The translations under genes and the position numbers were made by a program. From positions 1-8,903 of the forward strand of contig CAKZUU010000175.1 of the NCBI GenBank assembly GCA_937922175.1: DNA of 8,903 nt, read 5' to 3'. Below the pieces are notes generated by a model. It made no database searches, was not told the DNA's origin, and saw only the letters and a list, made by a program, of their open reading frames with translations. Each line of letters starts with the position of its first letter. Position 1 is the first letter of the stretch. This document shows, piece after piece, positions 1 through 6,303 of the stretch. The DNA is from an uncultured Gemmataceae bacterium. Its GTDB lineage: Bacteria; Planctomycetota; Planctomycetia; Gemmatales; Gemmataceae.

Positions 1-1
1 C

Positions 2-1441
2 GGCGTCTTTCAGACCGAAGCCGATGGTTGTCTGATTGACAAGTTGGAACGCCGCTACGAGAAGCCGGGTGTCACCTACGCCAAGGAAGTGTCGCGAATT
101 CTCCAGGAACGCTGCCAAGAGTGTCATCGACCGGGACAGACCGCCCCGTTCTCGCTGTTGACTTACGAAGATGCGGCCCGCCACGCTCGGATGATCAAAG
201 AAGTGGTGACGCAGCGGCGCATGCCGCCTTGGCATGCCGATCCTCGGATCGGGCGATTTGCGAATGATCGCCGACTGAGCCAGGATGAGATCGAGACGTT
301 GGCGGCTTGGGTCGATGCCGGCAAGCCCAAAGGCGAGGAGCGGGATTTGCCTCCACCGCGCGAATTCATCTCGGGGTGGCGGCACGGGCGCCCCGATCTC
401 ATCCTGACCATGCCGGAAGAGTTTGAGGTGCCAGCGGACGGCGTGCTGCCGTACCAACGATGGACGATCGACCCCGGCTTCACGGAAGACAAATGGGTAC
501 GCGTCGCCGAGTGCCTACCGGGCGCGCCATCAGTGGTGCATCATCTCGTGGTCTACATTTTGCCTCCCGGAAAGAAGCAGCCGTTCTCTGCCGATGGTAC
601 GATTTCCATTTTGGCAGGTTGGGCCCCGGGTGATATGGGCACCGTCTGTCCGCCCGATACGGCTCTCCGCCTGCCCAAAGGTTGCCAATTGCAATTTGAA
701 CTGCACTACACCCCAAACGGCACAGCGACGAAGGACCGCAGCTCCGTGGGAATCCATTTCGCGGATAAGCCGCCTAGGTTCGAATACTTCACCAATTCCT
801 TCGCGAACGAATCGATCATGCTGCCGCCGCATGATCCCCACTATCGTGCTGAGCAAATCTGGCGATTGCGTGGTGATGCTCGCATCATCAGCATGGTGCC
901 GCACATGCACTGGCGAGGAAAAAGCTATCGCTACGAAGTCATTTACCCCGATGGGCGTCGTGAACCGCTTCTCAGCGTCCCTCGATGGGACTTCAATTGG
1001 CAAAACGTTTACCAACTGAAGGAGCCTCTCAAGTTACCCAAAGGAGCGAAACTCCATGCCGTCGCCCACTGGGATAATTCCGCAAATAATCCTTACAACC
1101 CCGATCCGAGTGCGACCGTGAGGTTCGGTTTGCAGACCTGGGAAGAGATGATGGTGGGGTGGGTGGCGTATGTTTGGGAGCGTCCTGAAACCGCCGACGA
1201 GGTCGCCCGATTGACTCCTGATGACCCGGACTTGCTGTTTGATCGGTTCGACCGGAATGGTGACGACGTCGTGACTCTCGACGAAGTGCCGGCCCAGTTG
1301 CGCCCATTCATGAAGATGGCCAAACTGCCCGATCCGGAAAAGGTCTCCCGGGAACAGTTCAAGACCATGTTCGAGAGTTTGAAAAAGCAGTTCAGGCCTC
1401 GACCATCGAAGAAACAGACCAATGGGAATCACCAACCTTGA
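2..1441 (+). CDS. Heme c / copper type II monooxygenase-like protein with C-terminal EF-hand (5'-truncated by window)
   Basis: The frame is open to the left edge, so the true start lies outside the window; a TTG at 44 is only the first alternative start codon. Residues are numbered from that TTG. A c-type heme motif CQECH is at 24-28, followed by RMPPWHADP (59-67), typical of the cytochrome-like module in planctomycete composite proteins. The next region resembles the two-domain peptidylglycine alpha-hydroxylating monooxygenase fold. His166-His167 (VVHHLVVY) and His221 (ELHY) match the first copper site. HMH at 287-289 and Met369/370 (TWEEMMVGW) match the second, so the copper ligands look complete. 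Residues 403-414 (DRNGDDVVTLDE) form an EF-hand loop that probably binds calcium. Known relatives often carry an N-terminal redoxin domain, and the few residues visible upstream of the TTG (GCLID before the heme module) fit that, but no redoxin is in view. Probably exported, because heme attachment occurs outside the cytoplasm; substrate unknown. It is convergent with valS and unrelated to the branched-chain genes. Confidence 0.85.
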   Translation, partial: GVFQTEADGCLIDKLERRYEKPGVTYAKEVSRILQERCQECHRPGQTAPFSLLTYEDAARHARMIKEVVTQRRMPPWHADPRIGRFANDRRLSQDEIETLAAWVDAGKPKGEERDLPPPREFISGWRHGRPDLILTMPEEFEVPADGVLPYQRWTIDPGFTEDKWVRVAECLPGAPSVVHHLVVYILPPGKKQPFSADGTISILAGWAPGDMGTVCPPDTALRLPKGCQLQFELHYTPNGTATKDRSSVGIHFADKPPRFEYFTNSFANESIMLPPHDPHYRAEQIWRLRGDARIISMVPHMHWRGKSYRYEVIYPDGRREPLLSVPRWDFNWQNVYQLKEPLKLPKGAKLHAVAHWDNSANNPYNPDPSATVRFGLQTWEEMMVGWVAYVWERPETADEVARLTPDDPDLLFDRFDRNGDDVVTLDEVPAQLRPFMKMAKLPDPEKVSREQFKTMFESLKKQFRPRPSKKQTNGNHQP

Positions 1442-1478
1442 TCGATCGGTGGTTCGGACATCCGATCATCGACTGAGC
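1442..1478. terminator. Possible weak bidirectional terminator between convergent genes
   Basis: The 37-nt gap between the converging monooxygenase-like gene and valS contains an inverted repeat, GATCGG (1444-1449) and CCGATC (1462-1467), with a 12-nt loop. No T-tract follows on either strand. The position suits a shared terminator, but the stem is only 6 bp, so this is weak. Confidence 0.25.
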
Positions 1479-4421
1479 TTATGATCCGCCAAGATCCTTG
1501 AGGTTATCTTCGATCACAGCGAGTTGTTGTTTCAACTCGGCCAATGCCTCGCGCTCCTGCCGCACGACATCGGCCGGAGCGCGAGCTAGAAAACTCTCAT
1601 TCGAGAGCTTCGCTTCTTTCGCTTGCAACAATTTGCTTTTTTCGGCCCGTTGTTTGACCAATCGAGCTTTCTCTTTCTCCACATCAATCAGCCCGGCCAG
1701 CGATACATACACCGTCATGCCTCGATGAATTTTCGAGGCGGCTTGAGCCGGCTTGTCCACTTCCGGCCCGCAGGTTAACCATCCCACAGCTGCCAACTGT
1801 CGGACGTACGGTACGAGATCGGTGAGGTTGTTGGCCGTCTCCGCTTTGCAACGAACGACCACGTTCAAAGGTTCGCGCTCCGGCACCTGGAATTGATTGC
1901 GAATCTCACGGACACTCCGGACTAGCGTCTGCATCTCCGCGACTTGGATTTCTACCTTCTCGTCATGCCAAGTTTCGGGAAATTCGGGCCATGGCGCAAT
2001 CATCACGCTTTCGGTCGCAGGATGCGGTTCCGGAAGCCCCCTCTCAAAGGCCGCTTCATTCAGGACTTGCCAAATGGATTCTGCGACAAACGGCATCACT
2101 GGGTGAATCAACCGCACGATTCCATCTAACACACCGACTAACATCCGTTGAGCGGAGGCTCGTCCTTGGGCGTTCTCCTTCAGCCGCCCTTTCGCCATCT
2201 CGAGATACCAATCGCAAAATTCGCTCCAGATGAAATCATACAGCGTCCGCGCGACATCGCTGAAATGATAACTCTCAAGTAACTCAGTCACGCAGCAACT
2301 GACCCCCGCCAATCGACTGAGAATCCAGCGATCTTCAACGGGGAGATGATCAATCCGAATCGCCTCGGGCCGATAGTCTTCCAGATTCATCAAGACCATT
2401 CGAGCCGCATTCCATAATTTGTTGGCAAAATGACGACCGACCTCGAAATCGCGCGATCCTTGCTTGGCGGTGGGTAGATTGGGATCGGGTTGAGGCCAGG
2501 GGCCACCGGGTCGGAACGCCCTTTTGCATCGGGGGCATGTGAGTTTCGCCGTGCGCATGTACATATGCTCGGGTCGAACAGGCACCTGCTCGCCGCAATG
2601 AGGGCAAACATTTGTTACCGGCAAGCGGCTGTCTTGAGTCTCGCCTGCGAGGAATACCATCTGGTATCGCAACGCGTCGGTCCCATACAGTTCGATGATA
2701 TCCAACGGATCGACACCATTGCCTTTCGACTTGCTCATGGTCACGCCGAAGCCGTCTAACAGTTTGGGAGTGATATAGACATGGCGAAAGGGCACGTCGC
2801 CCATGTTATACAATCCGGAAAGAACCATCCGTGCCACCCAAAGCGTGATAATATCCCGACTGGTGACGAGGGTGCTGGTGGGATAGTAGTATCGCAAGTC
2901 GGCGGTTTGATCGGGCCATCCAAAGGTCGCGTAAGGCCAGAGTTGAGAACTGAACCAGGTATCGAGCACGTCGGGGTCTTGTTCGAGGGTGAATTCAGGT
3001 CCGAACAGGTCAGGGTCGAGATCAATGAGGGAGCAGATCATCCACCGCGCGTTGTCGTCGTCGAATTTCCAACAAACATCCGTTCGATTGCCGAAGACCC
3101 GTTTTAATTCGGCTTCGGGACATTGCGTGTACCAAACGGGAATGCGGTGGCCCCACCATAATTGGCGACTGATACACCAATCGCGTTTCTCAGCCAGCCA
3201 ATCCAGGTAGGTCTGTTGGTAACGTTCGGGGAAGAAGCGGACACGACCGGAAGTAACGGCATCGATGGCGAGTTGAGCCAGCCCGGGGCGACCATCCTCG
3301 TCGGCCATACGGACGAACCATTGGTCGCTGAGGTAAGGTTCGATCGGCGTCTTGCTCCGATCGCTAAAGGCCAAGGGAATGAGACGATCTTCCCGTCCCT
3401 CGAAATAACCGAGCGCTTCCATGTCCTTGATGACCGCCTCGCGGGCCTGATAACGGTCAAGACCTTGATATTTCCCGCCGTTTGCGTTGATCGTTCCGTC
3501 CGGATTGAGAATGTTAATCATGGGCAGTTTGTGGCGGATTCCGCAGGCATAATCATTGGGATCGTGGGCCGGTGTGACCTTCACGCAGCCCGTGCCAAGT
3601 TCGGGATCGGCGAGCAGCCCATCGGCGATAACAGGAATCGCGCGCTGAACGAGCGGCTGGAGGACCCTCCTTCCGATGAGATGTTGGTAGCGCGGATCAT
3701 GAGGGTGGACGCAGACGGCTGTATCACCCAGCATCGTCTCGGGGCGAGTCGTCGAGACGCGGATGAAGTCGGTGGCTGACGGCTGACCCGCTTCATCGAT
3801 GAGAGGATATTTGAAGGTCCAGAAGCCACCTTTTGTTTCCTCGGTGTACGTTTCATCATCGGCGACGGAAGTTTGCAGTTGGGGATCCCAATTAACCAGG
3901 CGTTTGCCGCGAAAAATATAACCATCACGGAACCAATTGAAAAAGGTGGTACGAACCGCTCGATTATTTCCGGGATCGAGGGTGAAACGGGTGCGGTCCC
4001 AATCACAGGAGCAGCCCAACTGCTTCAATTGACCGAGGATGCGGGCTTCATATTGGTCCTTCCATTCCCAGATTCGACGGACGAGTTCGTCTCGGCCGAG
4101 ATCGTGGCGTGTTTTCTTCTCCAACTGATAGATCAATCGCTCGACGACGGCTTGGGTCGCGATGCCGGCATGGTCGGTGCCGGGGAGCCACTCCGTGTTG
4201 AATCCTTGCATGCGTCGCCAACGGATGAGCACGTCTTGAAGCGTGTTATTGAGGGCGTGCCCCATATGCAAAGCGCCCGTGACATTGGGCGGCGGGATCA
4301 CAATGGTGTACGGCGGGCGATGGTCGGGTCGGCTGTGCCAATCGCGGCGTTTGTCCCAGAGAGCGAGACATTGGTGTTGAGCCGTTTTCGGATCAAACTG
4401 CTTCGGGAGTTCCAAGGGCAT
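1479..4421 (-). CDS. valS: Valyl-tRNA synthetase
   Basis: Cytoplasmic class I synthetase that attaches valine to tRNA-Val. I chose the ATG at 4421 (980 aa) because GAAGGA lies just upstream (AAGGA seven bases from the ATG). A longer frame reaches a TTG at 4466 but has no ribosome-binding site and would nearly abut cimA. Residues from this ATG: class I signature PPPNVTGALHMGH at 43-55; editing (CP1) domain about 200-375 with STTRPETMLGD and GTGCVKVTPAHDPNDY (276-291); second signature MSKS at 562-565; anticodon-binding helical domain from about 660; C-terminal coiled coil about 915-975, as expected for ValRS. Between the MSKS region and the anticodon-binding domain sits an insertion of about 50 residues with CPHC (606-609) and CPRC (629-632), a zinc-ribbon pattern absent from E. 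coli ValRS. The gene follows cimA by 47 nt on the same strand, which suggests co-transcription. I see no T-box leader; the gap is too short for one. Confidence 0.97.
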   Translation of the reverse strand: MPLELPKQFDPKTAQHQCLALWDKRRDWHSRPDHRPPYTIVIPPPNVTGALHMGHALNNTLQDVLIRWRRMQGFNTEWLPGTDHAGIATQAVVERLIYQLEKKTRHDLGRDELVRRIWEWKDQYEARILGQLKQLGCSCDWDRTRFTLDPGNNRAVRTTFFNWFRDGYIFRGKRLVNWDPQLQTSVADDETYTEETKGGFWTFKYPLIDEAGQPSATDFIRVSTTRPETMLGDTAVCVHPHDPRYQHLIGRRVLQPLVQRAIPVIADGLLADPELGTGCVKVTPAHDPNDYACGIRHKLPMINILNPDGTINANGGKYQGLDRYQAREAVIKDMEALGYFEGREDRLIPLAFSDRSKTPIEPYLSDQWFVRMADEDGRPGLAQLAIDAVTSGRVRFFPERYQQTYLDWLAEKRDWCISRQLWWGHRIPVWYTQCPEAELKRVFGNRTDVCWKFDDDNARWMICSLIDLDPDLFGPEFTLEQDPDVLDTWFSSQLWPYATFGWPDQTADLRYYYPTSTLVTSRDIITLWVARMVLSGLYNMGDVPFRHVYITPKLLDGFGVTMSKSKGNGVDPLDIIELYGTDALRYQMVFLAGETQDSRLPVTNVCPHCGEQVPVRPEHMYMRTAKLTCPRCKRAFRPGGPWPQPDPNLPTAKQGSRDFEVGRHFANKLWNAARMVLMNLEDYRPEAIRIDHLPVEDRWILSRLAGVSCCVTELLESYHFSDVARTLYDFIWSEFCDWYLEMAKGRLKENAQGRASAQRMLVGVLDGIVRLIHPVMPFVAESIWQVLNEAAFERGLPEPHPATESVMIAPWPEFPETWHDEKVEIQVAEMQTLVRSVREIRNQFQVPEREPLNVVVRCKAETANNLTDLVPYVRQLAAVGWLTCGPEVDKPAQAASKIHRGMTVYVSLAGLIDVEKEKARLVKQRAEKSKLLQAKEAKLSNESFLARAPADVVRQEREALAELKQQLAVIEDNLKDLGGS
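2455..2606 (-). other. Zinc-ribbon insertion inside ValRS
   Basis: This part of valS encodes two CPxC knuckles 20 residues apart (Cys606/Cys609 and Cys629/Cys632), followed by a Gly/Pro-rich linker, just before the conserved FANKLWNAARM helix. The four cysteines would bind a structural zinc. The frame is continuous on both sides, so this is an in-frame domain insertion and not an assembly artefact. From memory, planctomycete ValRS proteins carry similar insertions; this could not be verified here. Confidence 0.7.
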
Positions 4422-4468
4422 GGGAGAATCCTTCAAAGCGTCGGACGAACACTCCGGATCGGACAATG

Positions 4469-6074
4469 TCAGGAGGCTGAATGGACCAAGCTTCTGGATG
4501 GTGAGACCGAAAGGTTGGTGCCCGCATCCTTGAACAGCTTGTATTCAAAGCTATCGCACAGGGCGAGCCAACTGGCTTCGATGATGTTTTCACTGACTCC
4601 GACGGTGCCCCAGACGTCGCGGTCGTCGCGGGACTCGATGATGACGCGGACCCGAGCGGCGGTGCCATCGCGGCCGTTGACTACGCGGACCTTGTAATCG
4701 ACGAGGGACATCTGCGCGAGGTTGGGGTAGTGGGTGAGAAGTGCCTTGCGCAAGGCTCCGTCAAGGGCATTGACGGGGCCGTCGCCCTCGCTGACCGTGT
4801 GTTCGATGCATGGGCCGACCCGGACTTTGACCGTCGCCTCGGTCACCGGAGTATGCTCGCCGTCATGTTCGATGTTGACTCGGTAATGGAGGCGCTCGAA
4901 CCAAGGTTGATATTGACCAATTAGCCGTTTCACCAGGATATCGAACGAGGCTTCGGCCGCTTCGAATTCATAACCCGCATGTTCCAGATCCTGAACAGCA
5001 TGAAGGATTCGACTCATCAATTCGCGATCGTGGGCGATCTCGTATTGCGTGGTTTTCGCGAGGATAGTGGATTGTCCCGAGAGCTCGCTGACCAAGATAC
5101 GCCGTTCATTGCCAACTAACAAGGGATCGATGTGTTCATAGGTGCTTGGATTTCGGGTGACGGCATGGGTGTGCATCCCGCCCTTGTGAGCAAAAGCGGA
5201 GATACCGACGAACGGTTGATGATTACGGAAGTTCATGTTCGCGAGTTCGTACATATCGTGATGTTTCGGTGAGGCGTTGGAGTGCGCCCGGTCGTAAGAC
5301 TTCATAGCTGTATTTGAGGGCAAGATTGGCAATGACAGAGACGAGGTCAGCATTGCCGCACCGCTCACCGATTCCATTGAAGGTTCCTTGCACCTGAGTC
5401 GCGCCTTTGAGGACGGCGGCAAGAGAATTGGCGGTGGCGAGGTCACAATCATTGTGACAATGAATGCCGATGTCGCAAGGCAACTCGCGGCGAACATGTT
5501 CCATGGCGGCGGCGATCTGCTCCGGCATGGATCCGCCATTGGTGTCGCAGAGGATGACGACCGTTGCTCCGGCCTGTGCCGCTGTCTTGAGGGTTGCCAT
5601 AGCATACTCGGGGTTGGCACGATAACCGTCGAAGAAATGTTCGGCGTCGTAGAAAACATCGCGACCAGCCGCTCGACAATGAGCCACCGAGTCGCGAATC
5701 ATGGCCAGATTTTCAGTCAGGCTTGTTTGCAAGACGTCGGTGACTTGCATGTCCCACGTTTTGCCAACAATCGTGATGACGGGCGCCTCGGCCGCCAAGA
5801 GGGCTTTCAAACAGGGGTCGTTCTCGGGGGAGGAATTTTTGCGACGAGTCATCCCGAAAGCGACGATTTTGGCGTTCGCGAGCGGAAGGTGGGAAACCTC
5901 ACGGAAATAGTCGGCGTCTTTGGGATTGGACAAAGGATACCCCCCCTCGATGTAATCCACGCCCAAATCATCGAGGCGACGAGTTAAAAGCAGCTTGTCT
6001 TGCAGTGAGAAATTGACACCTTCGCCTTGGCTCCCATCGCGTAAGGTGGTGTCGTAAATCTGGATGCGAGGCAT
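4469..6074 (-). CDS. cimA: (R)-citramalate synthase, interrupted by a frameshift
   Basis: Condenses pyruvate with acetyl-CoA to (R)-citramalate, the first step of the threonine-independent isoleucine route. I start at the ATG at 6074, preceded by GGAG at 5 nt; this gives the classic N-terminus MPRIQIYDTTLRDGSQGEG. The first frame (6074-5223) covers the DRE-TIM barrel: catalytic LRDG at 11-14, metal-binding HCHND at 205-209, GIGERCGN at 234-241. It matches the family up to SRYV (residue 275), then runs out of frame to a TAA at 5223. The second frame resumes exactly with YELANMNFRN from 5251. It carries FAHKGGMH and the LeuA-type allosteric dimerisation domain (about composite residues 375-515), and stops at the TGA at 4469. 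Joined length is 535 aa, normal for CimA. A homologous isopropylmalate synthase is less likely given the TTLRDGSQGEG start and YELANM motif. It lies between ilvC and valS, and its leader carries an apparent attenuator. Confidence 0.9.
5223..5256 (-). other. Frameshift site in cimA (apparent -2 nt)
   Basis: On the minus strand the sequence reads TCA CGA TAT GTAC GAA CTC. The upstream frame gives SRYV then nonsense (RTREHELP, stop at 5223). The downstream frame gives YELANM from 5251. Adding a GT to make TAT GTG TAC restores SRYVYELANM, the family consensus, so loss of one unit of a GTGT dinucleotide repeat is the simplest explanation. A +1 skip of the G after TAT would also join the frames but would drop the Val. 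The second frame has an ATG at 5254 without a ribosome-binding site, so independent initiation is unlikely. Positions 5223-5250 are the out-of-frame tail of the first frame. Confidence 0.8.
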
Positions 6075-6088
6075 GATATCTCCGAATG

Positions 6089-6119
6089 AAAAAAGCCCTG
6101 GAATGAGACACTCCAGGGC
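6089..6119 (-). terminator. Intrinsic terminator (attenuator) in the cimA leader
   Basis: Minus strand GCCCTGGAGTG (6119-6109), loop TCT, CATTCCAGGGC (6105-6095): an 11-bp stem with a single G-U pair, followed directly by TTTTTT (6094-6089). This is a textbook Rho-independent terminator, but it ends only 14 nt before the cimA ATG, with room only for the ribosome-binding site. No promoter can fit between them, so a constitutive terminator here would silence cimA. That points to conditional termination. Confidence 0.85.
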
Positions 6120-6149
6120 CTGAAGATCATGGAATGTCCGACCTGGAGT
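6110..6149 (-). promoter_or_regulatory. Predicted antiterminator hairpin
   Basis: ACTCCAGG (6149-6142) is perfectly complementary to CCTGGAGT (6117-6110), which is most of the 5' arm of the terminator. Forming this 8-bp helix (24-nt loop) excludes the terminator. The left arm begins at the last base of the leader-peptide stop codon (TGA, 6151-6149). A ribosome finishing the peptide would therefore cover it and let the terminator form. Confidence 0.55.
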
Positions 6150-6210
6150 CAACCTGACTGCTCATCCCGACAATAGCGCACTCCCTGCGCCGCGGCAATG
6201 ACGATCGGAC
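6136..6210 (-). promoter_or_regulatory. Predicted leader 1:2 pairing (pre-emptor of antiterminator)
   Basis: GTCCGATC (6210-6203), which spans codons 8-10 of the leader peptide, can pair with GGTCGGAC (6143-6136): eight pairs including one G-U. The right arm shares two bases with the antiterminator arm and adjoins it, so the two helices compete. A ribosome stalled on the Ile-Val-Ile codons just downstream would mask the left arm and free the antiterminator. The helix is short and its loop is long, so this part is less secure than the terminator. Confidence 0.4.
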
Positions 6211-6232
6211 GATAGCATGCTCGAAAGTTCAT
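6149..6232 (-). CDS. Putative 27-aa leader peptide upstream of cimA
   Basis: A complete small ORF (ATG 6232, TGA 6151-6149) lies between the predicted promoter and the attenuator. Its peptide begins MNFRACYR, continues PIVIAAAQGV, then RYCRDEQSG. Codons 10-12 are ATC GTC ATT (Ile-Val-Ile) and codon 18 is GTG (Val), so uncharged tRNA-Ile or tRNA-Val could stall ribosomes there. No Shine-Dalgarno sequence precedes the ATG; it would lie at about +4 of the predicted transcript, implying leaderless initiation. The Arg/Cys/Tyr content and the near-symmetric RACYR ... RYCR ends are unusual, so an arrest-type peptide is an alternative. Coding is inferred from position, codon content and fit with the RNA structures, not from homology. 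Confidence 0.55.
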   Translation of the reverse strand: MNFRACYRPIVIAAAQGVRYCRDEQSG

Positions 6233-6241
6233 GACACGGAG

Positions 6242-6270
6242 AGTATAGCTAGGAAGGAGCGCAGAGGCAA
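6242..6270 (-). promoter_or_regulatory. Predicted sigma70-type promoter for the cimA leader
   Basis: TTGCCT (6270-6265; 4 of 6 to consensus) and TATACT (6247-6242; 5 of 6) are separated by exactly 17 nt. Transcription would start near G6235, three bases before the leader-peptide ATG. This would give cimA (and possibly valS) a promoter of its own in addition to read-through from ilvC. Consensus matching only. Confidence 0.5.
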
Positions 6271-6303
6271 TTCAACACCTGACGGGAACCGACGCGGCAC
6301 TCG

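Noticed and set aside
423..1019. + strand frame overlapping the monooxygenase-like gene in another frame
   Set aside because: The overlapped frame contains all the copper-ligand motifs; this one is Arg/Ser/Thr-rich noise.
4422..4468. T-box riboswitch upstream of valS
   Set aside because: Only 47 nt separate cimA and valS, and neither specifier-loop nor T-box-like sequence is present.
3873..4697. Long + strand open frame (274 codons) opposite the valS 5' part and the cimA 3' end
   Set aside because: It is antisense to strongly conserved coding sequence in two genes, crosses their junction, and its translation shows no recognisable fold; it is a codon-bias shadow.
5223..6074. The two cimA frames as two genuine separate genes
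   Set aside because: The break lies within one conserved motif, the second frame's ATG (5254) has no ribosome-binding site, and both parts are needed for the family's usual length.
6075..6152. N-terminal extension of cimA to a TTG at 6152
   Set aside because: It would run through the terminator hairpin and T-tract, has no ribosome-binding site, and the family N-terminus starts at the ATG at 6074.
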